Of a DNA stretch of 64,000 nt, positions 15,826-25,200 are shown in pieces (the stretch's first letter is position 1; the number at the start of each line of letters is the position of its first letter). The position numbers and the translations under genes were made by a program. The notes below the pieces were generated by a model. The model was not told the DNA's origin and did not search any database. It saw nothing but the letters and a program-made list of their open reading frames with translations. The stretch comes from Actinospica sp035493475 (lineage in GTDB: Bacteria; Actinomycetota; Actinomycetes; Streptomycetales; Catenulisporaceae), in NCBI GenBank assembly GCA_035493475.1, contig DATJIF010000040.1, positions 1-64,000 on the forward strand. Direction: 5' to 3'.

Positions 15826-16838
15826 TCTGGTTGACCTGGCGGCAGCATCGCAAGCAGTTCCTGTTCACGCTCCTGGCCCTCGCCGCGCTGGCCGCGGTGA
15901 TGGTGCCCACCGGCCTGGCCATGCACCACACGTTCGTCAACTCGGGCCTGTCCGCCTGCCTCGCGAAGGCGGGCACCGCGCAGCTGATAGCCGCCGACGC
16001 CGGCGGGAACTGCAGCCAGCTGAGCAATCAGTTCTCGCACCAATACAGCAGCCTGACCTTCATCGGCATCCTGTTCGTGATCCTGCCGGTCTTCGTCGGC
16101 ATCTTCTACGGCGCGCCGCTCGTCGCGCACGAATACGAGCAGGGCACGCACCGCTTCGTCTGGACGCAGGGCATCGGCCGGATGCGCTGGGCGGTGGCCA
16201 AGTTCGGGCTGATCGGCCTGGTCACGCTCGTGATCGCGGTGGTCTACGCGGTCGGCGTCACGTGGTGGTTCGCCCCGCTCATCGCCAGCGGCGACAACGG
16301 CCGGCTGAACTACATCTCCTTCGACGTGCAGGGCGTCGTCCCGATCGGCTACACGCTCTTCGCGGTGGCGCTGGGCGTCTTCCTCGGCACGTTCACCCGG
16401 AAAGTGCTGCCCGCCATGGGAATCACGATCGCGGGCTTCGTCGTCGTGCGCGTCGTGATCGAGTGGGTGGTGCGCAAGCACTATCTCAGCCCCGTGTCGC
16501 TCAAGCTCCCGATCACCAGCACGATGCAGTACAACCCGTACGCCGGGGACTGGGTCTACGGGAACTCGGTGGTCAGCGCGCAGGGCACGACGCTGCTCCC
16601 GAGCACCTCCCTGCAGTGCCAGGGCGGCAACGTCGTCATGATGAGCACGAGCGGCAGCGCCGTCCCCTCGGACGCGAACCCCTGCGCGAACCCGCTCTAC
16701 CAGGGCGCCTACAACCTGCAGAGCTACCAGCCGGGAGCCCGGTTCTGGGACTTCCAGTGGATCGAGACGGGCGTGTTCGTCGCGCTCGCCGCCCTGCTCG
16801 TCTGGTTCGCGCTGACCCGGCTGCGCCGGATCAGCTGA
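15822..16838 (+). CDS. ABC transporter permease, ABC-2 type
   Basis: 338 residues starting MIWLTWRQHRKQF, a start very common in actinobacterial permeases of GntR-ABC operons. Six hydrophobic segments are visible (around 15-35, 75-100, 125-150, 175-200, 205-225 and near the C-terminus). A ~100-residue extracytoplasmic loop rich in Ser, Asn and Gln with paired Cys precedes the last helix. The ATG overlaps the ATPase stop. It forms the exporter with the preceding ATPase. Confidence 0.88.
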   Translation: MIWLTWRQHRKQFLFTLLALAALAAVMVPTGLAMHHTFVNSGLSACLAKAGTAQLIAADAGGNCSQLSNQFSHQYSSLTFIGILFVILPVFVGIFYGAPLVAHEYEQGTHRFVWTQGIGRMRWAVAKFGLIGLVTLVIAVVYAVGVTWWFAPLIASGDNGRLNYISFDVQGVVPIGYTLFAVALGVFLGTFTRKVLPAMGITIAGFVVVRVVIEWVVRKHYLSPVSLKLPITSTMQYNPYAGDWVYGNSVVSAQGTTLLPSTSLQCQGGNVVMMSTSGSAVPSDANPCANPLYQGAYNLQSYQPGARFWDFQWIETGVFVALAALLVWFALTRLRRIS

Positions 16839-16891
16839 CCGTCGCCCCGCCGGATCCCTCCGAGAGGCGGGACCGGCGCGGCGCGGCGAGT

Positions 16892-17488
16892 ATGGCGAGT
16901 ATGGCGATTCTGCACAAATCCCATCCGAACGCCGCGCAGTCCGAGCCCGGCGCCCCGGAGCAGCCCGCGACGGGCCCCGCGCACGCGCGCAAGCAGCGGA
17001 ACTGGAAGAGGACGCTGATCCTCGCCGCCGTGGCGCTGGTGCTGCTGGTCGCGGGCTACTTCATCCTCAGCGCGTTCATCCCGCGCTGGTGGGCGCAACG
17101 CATCGGCTCGGCCGTGCACGGCAGCTTCACCTCGGGCACGCTGCTCGGCCTGACCATCGGCTTCGCGTGCACGCTCGTGCCGCTGCTGGTGCTCACGCTC
17201 GCACTGCGGCCGCGCACCCGCTGGAAGCTGCGGATCACCTGGCTGGTGCTCGCGCTCGTGCTGGCCGCGCCCAACCTGTGCACGCTCTCGGTGGTCGTCG
17301 GCAACGGCAGCGGCGCGCACGCGGGTCAGCGCACCATGGACGTGGACGCGCCCGCCTTCCGCGGCGCCAGCCTCATCGGCGTGCTCGTCGGCGCGGCGCT
17401 CTACGCGATCCTGATGTACTTCATCCTGCGCAGGCGGCCGGGTCGGCGCGGCAAGGAGAAGCAGACCGACGTCCCCCGATCGGCGTAA
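16892..17488 (+). CDS. Multi-pass membrane protein, hypothetical
   Basis: 198 residues, not assigned to a family. A basic ~35-residue N-terminus is followed by four hydrophobic segments (about 42-64, 83-105, 115-132, 160-182) and a basic tail RRRPGRRGKEK. Its position 53 bases after the permease suggests co-transcription with the GntR operon. Start uncertain: ATG 16892 and ATG 16901 are both in frame and neither has a clear SD. Confidence 0.7.
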   Translation: MASMAILHKSHPNAAQSEPGAPEQPATGPAHARKQRNWKRTLILAAVALVLLVAGYFILSAFIPRWWAQRIGSAVHGSFTSGTLLGLTIGFACTLVPLLVLTLALRPRTRWKLRITWLVLALVLAAPNLCTLSVVVGNGSGAHAGQRTMDVDAPAFRGASLIGVLVGAALYAILMYFILRRRPGRRGKEKQTDVPRSA

Positions 17489-17510
17489 TGCGGTCGGGGG
17501 CTACGCCGAT
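17473..17510. terminator. Interleaved hairpins between convergent genes
   Basis: Two stems overlap in a non-nested order: CCCCCGA (17473-17479) with TCGGGGG (17494-17500), and ATCGGCGTA (17479-17487) with TACGCCGAT (17502-17510). They span both stop codons of the convergent genes and could act as a two-way terminator with alternative or pseudoknotted folds. Confidence 0.55.
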
Positions 17511-18031
17511 TGAGCGGCCGCGGCCAGCCGGCGGCGCTTGACCGCCTTCTGGATCGAACTCGGGTGCACCGTCACCCCGAACTCGTGGTGCACCAGCGAG
17601 GCGAGGTCCTTCCAGCGCGGCGCGTCCCGCTCGGCGAGCTCGGCCTCGACCCGCGAGAGGATCTCGTCCGTCAGCTTCCGCTGTCCGTTCGCCGACCCGG
17701 CCGGCGTAGGCGACTCGGACTCCGGCTCCGACTCCGAACCGGACTCGGCGTCGTCCGAGGGCTCCGGCTCCTCGTCGGCGGATTCCTCGGCCTGCTCGAC
17801 GGGCTCCGGCACGGCCTCGTCCGCCGCGGGCCCGATCTCGGTGAGCATCAGCTCGCCGCGCCGCCGGCTGCGCCGCTTCACCGTCCGCTCGTGCCGCAGC
17901 AGGGTGAACCAGAGCACGAGCAGGCCGACGACCGCGCCGAGCACGATGATCAGCAGCAGCAGCGCCCACTCGCCGGGTATCGCCTGTTCGCGCGTGCCCC
18001 ACCCGTCCGCGCTGTCGTACCAGGAAATCAC
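17501..18031 (-). CDS. Single-pass membrane protein with acidic linker, hypothetical
   Basis: 176 residues from GTG 18031 (an upstream GTG at 18109 would add 26 Arg/Ala/Gly-rich residues). One membrane helix (about 20-45) is followed by a basic stretch, a long Glu/Ser/Asp/Pro-rich linker (about 70-115) and a C-terminal ~60-residue folded-looking part: LTDEILSRVEAELAERDAPRWKDLASLVHHEFGV with a basic end. The C-terminal piece resembles a small helix-turn-helix-like domain but I cannot name it. Divergent from the LPG-synthase-like gene. Confidence 0.65.
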   Translation of the reverse strand: MISWYDSADGWGTREQAIPGEWALLLLIIVLGAVVGLLVLWFTLLRHERTVKRRSRRRGELMLTEIGPAADEAVPEPVEQAEESADEEPEPSDDAESGSESEPESESPTPAGSANGQRKLTDEILSRVEAELAERDAPRWKDLASLVHHEFGVTVHPSSIQKAVKRRRLAAAAQSA

Positions 18032-18122
18032 CCCACGATCGTCACCCGCCCCGGCGGCGCCCGCAACCGCTCCGCGCCCCGGACGCCCCGTCCGGACCAG
18101 CGATCTCACGCGCCGTCACCCA

Positions 18123-18128
18123 GTAAAC
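18123..18128 (+). promoter_or_regulatory. Leaderless -10 element (TAAACT)
   Basis: TAAACT ends 8 bases before the GTG start at 18137, which has no SD sequence. This is the spacing of a leaderless transcript. Confidence 0.45.
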
Positions 18129-18136
18129 TCGCGAAC

Positions 18137-19276
18137 GTGGCGCAGGAACAGAGCGGGCAGTCGGCGGACCAGCGGGGCGGCAGTCGGCGGGGGCAGCGGC
18201 TGACGCAGATCCTCGCGATCGTGGTCCTGCTGGCCGTGTTCGGGTTCATCTTCCCGAAGATCGCCTCGTACAGCGCCGCCTGGGACTACGTGCGCGCGAT
18301 GAGCTCCGGCTGGCTGCTCACCCTGATCGGCGTCACCGCGCTCAACCTGTTCACCGGCTGGTGGTTCATCACCACCTGCCTGCCCGGCCTGAGCCTGCCG
18401 CGCGCCGCCGCGGTGAACCTCTCGTCCACCGCCGTCGCCAACACCGTGCCCGGCGGCGGCGCGATCGCGCTCGGCGTGACCTGGAGCATGACCTCCGCGT
18501 GGGGCTTCAGCACCGAGGAGTTCACCCTCTACACGCTCGTCTCCGGGCTGTGGAGCCAGTTCGCCAAGTTCGGCACGCCCGCCGTCGCGCTGCTCGCCCT
18601 GAGCGCGGTGGGCCGGCCGAGCGGCCAGCTCGTGGCGGCCACGATCATCGGCACCGGGGTCTTCCTCGCGGCGCTCGGCGCGGTCGTCTGGGCGCTGCAC
18701 AGCGAGAACTTCATGGCCGTGCTCGGCCGCTTCGCCCAGCGCGCGGCGACCAGGGTCATGAGCTGGTTCCACCGGCCCGGGCCGAAGGACCTGGAGCAGT
18801 CCTTCCTCGAGTTCAAGCACCTGGCCGCGAACCTGATCAGGACCCGCGGCTGGCTGATGTCCCTCTCCACCCTGACCAGTGACCTGACCGGCTGGTTCGT
18901 GCAGATCGCCTGCCTGCGCGCGGTCGGGGTGACCGCGCAGATGGTGTCCTGGGAGAAGTCCTTCGCGGGCTACGCGCTGATCCGGCTGCTCACCACGATC
19001 CCGATCACCCCGGGCGGCCTGGGCGTCACCGAGGTGGGGCTGACCGCGTACCTGGCCGCGGGCCTCGGCACCGCGGACACCAACCGGGTGGCCGCCGCGA
19101 TCCTGCTCACCCGCGCGCTGACCTTCATCGTCCCGATCCCGTTCGGCGCGATCAACTACACCGTGTGGCGCTGGCTGCGCCGCAAGGACGCCTCACCTGC
19201 GGCGACCCCTCCAGCGGATGCCGAATCCGAGCGGCTGATGCAGGCTGGAGTGGAGGGGGATCCGCCAAAGGAGTGA
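18137..19276 (+). CDS. LPG-synthase-TM/YbhN-type membrane protein
   Basis: 379 residues with about eight membrane segments, matching the flippase-like transmembrane region of lysylphosphatidylglycerol synthases (UPF0104/YbhN) without the C-terminal aminoacyl-transferase domain. Family traits include NLSSTAVANTVPGGGAIALGVTW and, near the C-terminus, LLTTIPITPGGLGVTEVGLTAYL. Such stand-alone proteins are thought to move lipids or polyprenyl-linked sugars across the membrane; the substrate here is unknown. A soluble charged tail ends the protein. A membrane-protein gene follows 8 bases later. Confidence 0.88.
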   Translation: MAQEQSGQSADQRGGSRRGQRLTQILAIVVLLAVFGFIFPKIASYSAAWDYVRAMSSGWLLTLIGVTALNLFTGWWFITTCLPGLSLPRAAAVNLSSTAVANTVPGGGAIALGVTWSMTSAWGFSTEEFTLYTLVSGLWSQFAKFGTPAVALLALSAVGRPSGQLVAATIIGTGVFLAALGAVVWALHSENFMAVLGRFAQRAATRVMSWFHRPGPKDLEQSFLEFKHLAANLIRTRGWLMSLSTLTSDLTGWFVQIACLRAVGVTAQMVSWEKSFAGYALIRLLTTIPITPGGLGVTEVGLTAYLAAGLGTADTNRVAAAILLTRALTFIVPIPFGAINYTVWRWLRRKDASPAATPPADAESERLMQAGVEGDPPKE

Positions 19277-19284
19277 GGCTAACG

Positions 19285-19809
19285 ATGATCTCATCGAGCC
19301 GCAAAGTGATCGGTCTGCTCCTGGTCGTCGCGGCCGCCGCGGTGGCCGTGTGGAGCGCGTTCGTCCAGTGGTACGGCGGGCGCAACGGCACCAACATCCG
19401 GGTGCAGGACCTGTTCAACAACGGCCTGACCTTCACCAACGCCGCCACGATGTCCTCGCTGCTGCTTCCGATGCTGATCAGCGCGGTGCTGGTGGTGGCC
19501 GGGATCGCGGTCTGGTGGCGCTGGCTGTGGATCGTGGCCGGCGCCGTGGCGATCGCCACCGCGCTGCTCTGGGGCGCGCGGCAGACGCAGACCCCGGCCG
19601 GCCTGCACTCGGCCCTGGTCGGCAACGGCCCGGTCATGGCCGCCTGCGCGGGAGCCGCGATGATCTTCGCGGCGATGATCGCCACCGCCCGCCGCGGCAA
19701 GGCCCGCCAGGAACCCGCCGAGCGCCTCTCGCCCGAGTGGAGCCCGGCCCCGTCCACGCAGGTCCCCGAACCGGAGGGCACCAGCGAGCCGCGCATCACG
19801 TCAGGCTGA
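19285..19809 (+). CDS. Membrane protein, hypothetical
   Basis: 174 residues with four hydrophobic segments (about 8-26, 50-72, 75-92, 112-130) and a polar tail; no family recognised. AAAGGAG lies 11 bases upstream of ATG 19285, and the gene follows the YbhN-type gene closely, so they are probably one operon. The last codons (ACG TCA GGC TGA) lie inside a duplicated piece of the neighbouring NUDIX gene, so the original C-terminus may have been replaced. Confidence 0.7.
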   Translation: MISSSRKVIGLLLVVAAAAVAVWSAFVQWYGGRNGTNIRVQDLFNNGLTFTNAATMSSLLLPMLISAVLVVAGIAVWWRWLWIVAGAVAIATALLWGARQTQTPAGLHSALVGNGPVMAACAGAAMIFAAMIATARRGKARQEPAERLSPEWSPAPSTQVPEPEGTSEPRITSG

Positions 19810-19863
19810 TGGGCCAGACGAGCCGGTAGCCGTTCCCGTCCGGCCGCTGCTTCACGTCGGCGA
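19796..19863 (-). pseudogene. 3' remnant of a second NUDIX hydrolase gene
   Basis: Read on the minus strand this encodes QRPDGNGYRLVWPISLT and a stop, closely matching the end of the intact NUDIX protein (QRPDGYWLVWPISLT). The two DNA copies (19799-19863 and 19893-19951) differ by scattered substitutions and one 6-base in-frame indel. No further homology upstream is evident. It looks like the tail of a lost tandem paralogue. Confidence 0.75.
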
Positions 19864-19889
19864 GTCGGAGGATGGCAGCGGTTGGAGCG

Positions 19890-20738
19890 TTACGTCAGGC
19901 TGATCGGCCAGACGAGCCAGTAGCCGTCCGGCCGCTGCTCGACCTCGGCGATGATCGGGGTGAGTGAGCGGTCGGCGGCGGCTGCGAGGGCTTCGGGTGC
20001 GCTCGCGTGCTCGGCCACCTGCCGGAGCGTGGTGATCGTGGGCGGGAGCATGGCCACCTTGCCCGCGTCGTGGTCGGCGACGGCTTGCGCGGCCGGGGTC
20101 CAGACGGTCGTGTCGGCCTCGCCGGAGACGTCGCGGGCGTGCTGGCCCTCGGGCAGCGCGGCGATGAAGAACGCCGTGTCGTAGCGGCGCGGTTCGAACT
20201 CGGGCGTGACCCAGCGGGACCAGGCGCCGAGCAGGTCCGTGCGCAGGACGAGGCTGCGTCGGGTGAGCAGTTCGGTCAGCGAGAGTTCGCGGGTCTCCAG
20301 CGCGTGCCGGTCCGCCTCCCAGTCGGCGTCGGCGGTCGATGCGACGACGTCCGTGGGGGAGGGCCCGGCGAACAGCACGCCGGTCTCCTCGAACATCTCG
20401 CGCACGGCGGCGCAGACCAGCGCGCGTGCCTCGGCCGCCGAGCAGCCGAAGCGTGCGCCCCACTCCTCGGCGGACGGCCCGGCCCACGCGACCGACGCGT
20501 CCGAGTCGCGCGGATCGACCCGGCCGCCCGGGAACGCGTAGCGCCCGCCGGCGAAGGACATGGTCGTCGCGCGCCTGAGCAGGTAGACCTCCGGCGCCGA
20601 CGACGGGTCGGACTCGGCCGCGCGCAGCAGCACCACGGTCGCGGCCAGGCGCGCGGGTTCCGGCGTCAGCGATCCGTCGAGATAGGCCGCGATCCGCTCC
20701 GACCACTCCGGCAACGCGGGGAATTCCGAACTCGGCAC
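19890..20738 (-). CDS. NUDIX hydrolase
   Basis: 282 residues. The Nudix signature is split as in NUDT7/8/19-like proteins: FPGGRVDPRDSD, an insertion of about 35 residues, then AAVREMFEETGVLF carrying the metal-binding REXXEE core. Family members hydrolyse nucleoside diphosphates linked to other groups, such as CoA or ADP-ribose derivatives; the insert and length favour the CoA/acyl-CoA branch but this is a guess. GTG 20738 has AGAGGA upstream. It lies 9 bases after the acetyltransferase gene and is probably co-transcribed. Confidence 0.88.
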   Translation of the reverse strand: MPSSEFPALPEWSERIAAYLDGSLTPEPARLAATVVLLRAAESDPSSAPEVYLLRRATTMSFAGGRYAFPGGRVDPRDSDASVAWAGPSAEEWGARFGCSAAEARALVCAAVREMFEETGVLFAGPSPTDVVASTADADWEADRHALETRELSLTELLTRRSLVLRTDLLGAWSRWVTPEFEPRRYDTAFFIAALPEGQHARDVSGEADTTVWTPAAQAVADHDAGKVAMLPPTITTLRQVAEHASAPEALAAAADRSLTPIIAEVEQRPDGYWLVWPISLT

Positions 20739-20747
20739 AGTCTTCCT

Positions 20748-21299
20748 CTACTCGGCTCGCAGTTCCGGGTCGGACACGTCGGCCCAGGCGATCCGGACCT
20801 TCTCCGGCGTCCCGGCCAGTCGGTCCGCTGCCCCGTTCGGTGGCTTGACCAGTGCATTCTCCACCCGCTCGCCGCCCATGGCCGCGTAGAACCGCTGCGC
20901 CCGGTCGTTCTGGTCCAGCACCCACAGGTACATCCCGCGTTGCTTGGCGCGGTCGGCGACGGCCGCGGCGGCCCGGTGCAGCAGCACGCGGCCGAGTCCG
21001 TTGCGCTGCCGATCGTGCCGCACGTGGAGGTTGTCGACGAGGCTGCCCCACTGCTCGTCCTCGTCGAGGATCACGTGCACGAACGCGGCCAGGCCGGTCG
21101 AGTCCTCCACCAGCACCGTCGCGGAGTGGGACGGCTCGGCCAGCCGCGCGGTCCACACCGCGAGCCGGTCGGAGAGCACGTCGCCGTCGAGGAAGGAGTC
21201 GGAGTACGCGCCCCGGTAGAACCGCCGCCAACTGTCCGCGTGCAGCGAGGCGATCTGCTCGGCGTCGTCGACACCGGCTTCGCGCACTTCCATGGCCAC
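20748..21299 (-). CDS. GNAT-family N-acetyltransferase
   Basis: 183 residues, one GNAT domain. The acetyl-CoA pyrophosphate loop is RQRNGLGRVLL (motif A), preceded by the strand VDNLHVRHD, with the later VLDQNDRAQRFYAAMGGERV segment typical of motif B. The substrate is not evident. GTG 21299 has GGGGGA 5 bases upstream. It leads a two-gene operon with the NUDIX hydrolase. Confidence 0.88.
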   Translation of the reverse strand: MAMEVREAGVDDAEQIASLHADSWRRFYRGAYSDSFLDGDVLSDRLAVWTARLAEPSHSATVLVEDSTGLAAFVHVILDEDEQWGSLVDNLHVRHDRQRNGLGRVLLHRAAAAVADRAKQRGMYLWVLDQNDRAQRFYAAMGGERVENALVKPPNGAADRLAGTPEKVRIAWADVSDPELRAE

Positions 21300-21406
21300 G
21301 TTCGTCCCCCTCAGTCCGTCGCCGCGTCGGAAACCGTCCGCGGCAGGCCGATGCTCTCATTGTGAGGGCGCGGTCGGCGACAAAATACGCTCGCGATTCG
21401 CTTCGG

Positions 21407-21412
21407 TATCGT
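21407..21412 (+). promoter_or_regulatory. Leaderless -10 element (TATCGT)
   Basis: TATCGT ends 6 bases before ATG 21419; no SD sequence is present, so the epimerase mRNA is likely leaderless. Confidence 0.4.
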
Positions 21413-21418
21413 GGGCGC

Positions 21419-22261
21419 ATGCGGATCTTAGTTGCGGGGGCGACCGGCGCGATCGGTCGTCTGCTGGTTCCGATGCTGCTCGCGGACGGCCACGAGGTCG
21501 GGGGCACGTCGCGTTCAGCCGACGGAGTGAAGGCGGTCGGCGCGCTTGGTGCGAACGGGGTCCTGATGGACGCGATGTCCGCCGAATCGGTGGACGCTGC
21601 GCTCCAGGCCTTCCGCCCCGAGATCGTCATCCACCAACTGACGGCGCTCGGCGACCGCGACTTCGCGGCGAACGCTCGGCTGCGGGTCGAGGGCACCCAC
21701 AATCTCGCGGAGGCGGCCCTCGCGGTCGGCGCGCGGAAGATCGTCTCCCAGTCGATCTCGTGGGTGTACGAGGGCGGCGACACTCCGGCCGACGAGACCG
21801 TCGCCCTCGACACGACTCCGGAGCGCGAGGGGATGATGATCGGCGTCAGGACCCTGGAATCGGAGTCCGCGCGCCTGCCGGAGCACGTCGTGCTGCGCTA
21901 TGGAGCCCTCTACGGTCCCGGAACGTGGCATGAGCGCGGCGGATTCATCGCACAACAGCTCCGTTCGGGTTCGCTCACCGCGAATGACGGAGTCACATCA
22001 TTCGTCCACGTGGAGGACGCGGCCCGCGCAGCCGTCGCAGCACTCGAATGGCCCAACGGCGCCGTCAACATCGTGGACGACGAGCCCGCGCCCGCCCGCG
22101 CATGGCTGCCCGCGCTCGCCGAGGCCTTCGGCGAACCGGCCCCGGCGATCGTGTCCGGCCGCGCCGCATGGGAGCGTGGCGCGAGCAACCACAAGGCGCG
22201 CACGGAGCTCGGTTGGACGCCCGTATGGCCTACTTGGCGTACCGGCTTCGCCGCAAAGTGA
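21419..22261 (+). CDS. NAD-dependent epimerase/dehydratase (extended SDR)
   Basis: 280 residues. The N-terminus has the Rossmann motif GATGAIG; the middle has VSQSISWVYEGG with a conserved Ser and later VLRYGALYGPGTW, the substrate-side motif of extended SDRs. The canonical Tyr-x3-Lys is not obvious, so it may be an atypical member (NAD(P)H-binding sugar epimerase-like). It converges on the nitrate reductase gene with 3 bases between stops. Substrate unknown. Confidence 0.82.
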   Translation: MRILVAGATGAIGRLLVPMLLADGHEVGGTSRSADGVKAVGALGANGVLMDAMSAESVDAALQAFRPEIVIHQLTALGDRDFAANARLRVEGTHNLAEAALAVGARKIVSQSISWVYEGGDTPADETVALDTTPEREGMMIGVRTLESESARLPEHVVLRYGALYGPGTWHERGGFIAQQLRSGSLTANDGVTSFVHVEDAARAAVAALEWPNGAVNIVDDEPAPARAWLPALAEAFGEPAPAIVSGRAAWERGASNHKARTELGWTPVWPTWRTGFAAK

Positions 22262-22264
22262 TTG

Positions 22265-25200
22265 TCAGTAGATGTCGCGGACGTAGCGCTTCTCGGTGGT
22301 GAGGCGCTTCACGTACGTGTCGGTGGCCTGCTTCGTGAGGCCGCCGTGCGTGGTGATGATGCCGCGTAGCGCCGCGTCCACGTCCTTGGCCATGCGTGAC
22401 GCGTCGCCGCAGACGTAGAAGTGCGCGCCGCTCTCCAGCCACCTCCACAGCCGCGGACCGTGCTCCTGCATGCGGTCCTGGACGTAGATCTTGTTGCGCT
22501 GGTCGCGGGAGAAGGCCGTGTCGAGGTGCGCGAGCGTGCCGTCCTCGGTCAGCGTGGCCAGGTCCTCGCGGTAGTAGAAGTCCGTGGCCTGATGCTGCTC
22601 GCCGAAGAACAGCCAGTTCGGGCCCGGATGCCCCTGCGCGCGCCGGTCGTGCAGGAAGCCGATGAACGGCGCGACGCCGGTCCCCGGGCCGACCATGATC
22701 ATCGGTGTGTCGGCGTTGCTCGGCGGCCGGAAGTGCGGCGAGGGCTGGACGTGGATCGTGATCGGCGTCCCGGTCTCGGCGTCGGCCAGGTACGCGGAGC
22801 ACACGCCCTTGCGCGGCCGCCGCAGCGAGCCCTCGTAGCGCACGACCGAGACCGTGAGCGACAGCAGCGACGGGTCCGTGCGCGGGCTGGACGATATCGA
22901 GTACTGACGGTTCTGCAGCCGCTTCAGCGTCGAGACCCACTCCTGCGGGCTGGCTCGCACCTGGTACTCGGTCAGCACGTCGGCGGCCTGCCGACCCCAG
23001 GCCCACTGCGAGAACTCGACCTTGTTGTCCGGCCGCAGCAGTTTGCGCAGCCTGCGGTCGTCGGCGCGGTCGGCGACGAAGCCGAGCAGGCTCGTGGTGA
23101 TCTTCGAGATGTCGAGGTACCGAAGCAGCGCCTCGCGGAAGGTGAACGTGCCGAGACCGTCGATGTCGACGTCGGTATCGGCGTCCGCACCGGTCAGCGC
23201 GAGCCACTCCTCGACCAGCGCCACGTCGTTCACCGGCCGAACGCTGAGCGCGTCGCCAGCCTGATATGCGAGCGGATTCGCACCGAGATCGAAGGTGAAC
23301 TGGCGGACCTCCTTCGTGGCGCCCGGCAGGCTGAGCAGCTTGTTTCCGACGAGCGGAGCGTCCACGGTGATCGGCGCGGGGCGGGAGACTTCGGGGGTGC
23401 GCGGTAGCACGGTCGTGGCGGACGTCGCGGTGATCTCGGCCGCCAGCGCCGCGACGACCTGATCGAGCCAGGCGGTGGCGGCGGGCTCGAAGTCGGGTTC
23501 GCAGTCGGTGCGCGGAGAGAGTCGCGTGGCGCCGAGTTCTTCGAGCCGCTGGTCGAGGCGACGGCCGTGCCCGCAGAAGTCGTTGTACGAGGAGTCGCCG
23601 AAGGCCAGCACGGAATAGCGCAGGTGATCGAGCCGTGCCTCGGTGCCCGCGAGCGCGTCCCAGAAGCCGCTGCCGTTGTCGGGCGCGTCGCCGTCGCCGA
23701 ACGTGCTGGTGATTAGGAGCGTGTCGGCGTCCGGGAGCGTGGCGGGATCGGCCTCGTCCATGCCGAGCACGGTCACGTCGTGCCCGGCGGCCTTCAGGCG
23801 CTGCGCCGCGATCGAGGCGAACTCCTCGGCGTTGCCCGTCTGCGAGGCCCACAGCACCGTGATCCGGCGGCCCGGCGTATCCGCGGCGACCACCGCCACG
23901 ACGTCGCGCGCGCGGGAGTAGCGTCCGGCGAGCAGCCCGTCCACCCAGGCCGCGCGATCGGGACGCAGCGGTGCCGAGGCGGGCAGCGTGGGCACGCCGA
24001 CCGGTTCAGGACCGATCCCGACGAGGAACCCGGCCAGGTAGCGCTGTTCGTGCTCTTCGAAGGTCGGCGGCGTCAGGTGCGCGACGCCGAGCAGCCCGGC
24101 GAGCGGCGCGTCCGCCACGTCCTCGGCCACGCCGTCGACCGCGCTCCTCGGTGCGGAGACGACCACCGGGATGGCCGACTTGGCCAGCGAGACCGCGCAG
24201 ACCTTGAACTCCGGCTGGAAGGAGAGCGGGTCCACGGCGTCGTTCGTCACGGCGTTGACACTGAGGTATTCGCCGAACAGATCGTTCCAGTGGAAGGGGG
24301 CGAAGCAGCAACCCCGGCGCACCCGATCCGTCAGGACGGCGGGCAGCACGGCCCGGCCCCGGCGCGAGGCCACCTCCACCGGATCGCCGTCCAGCAGGCC
24401 CAGTTCCGCCGCGTCCGCCGGGTGGATCTCGACGAACGGCCCCGGATTCAGCTTGTTGAGCTTCTCCACCTTGCCGGTCTTCGTGAGCGTGTGCCACTGG
24501 TGCTGGAGACGGCCGGTGTTCAGCGCGAACGGATAGTCGTCGTCCGGCATCTCCTGCGCGGGCAGGTGCGGCCGCGCGAAGAACACCGCGCGCCCGGACG
24601 CGGTCGGGAACCTCGGTCTGCCGTCCGCGTCGAGGTAGCGGATCGGGTTGCGCTCCGGGCCGCCGGGCGCCGCGGGCCACTGGACGGGGGTCTCGCGCAG
24701 CCGCTCGTACGACGCGCCGCTCAGGTCGTAGCCGGTCTTCTCGTTCCGCGCGCGCTTGATCTCCTCGAAGACCTCTTCCGCGCTCGCGTGGTCGAAGCCC
24801 TCGGTGTATCCCATCGCCCGCGCGACCTTCGCGATGATCAGCCAGTCGGCGGTCGCGTCGCCGGGCGCGTCGACCGCGGGCTGCGCGAGTGTGAGATTGC
24901 GTTCACTGTTGATCAACACGCCTTCGGTCTCGGTCCACAGCGCGCCCGGCAGCACCACGTCCGCGTACCCGTTGGTCTCCGTGTCGGCGAACACGTCCTG
25001 CGTGACGACGAACTCGGCCGCTTCGAGCCCTGCGATCACGGTCTTGCGGTTCGCGACCGACGCGACCGGGTTCGTGCAGATGATCCAGCAGGCCTTGATC
25101 CGCCCGGCCGCCATCTGCTCGAACATCTCGATCGTGCCGCGTCCGACGCCGTCCGCGCGCAGCGTCCCGTCCGGCAGCTCCCACAGTCCCTCGATGAACG

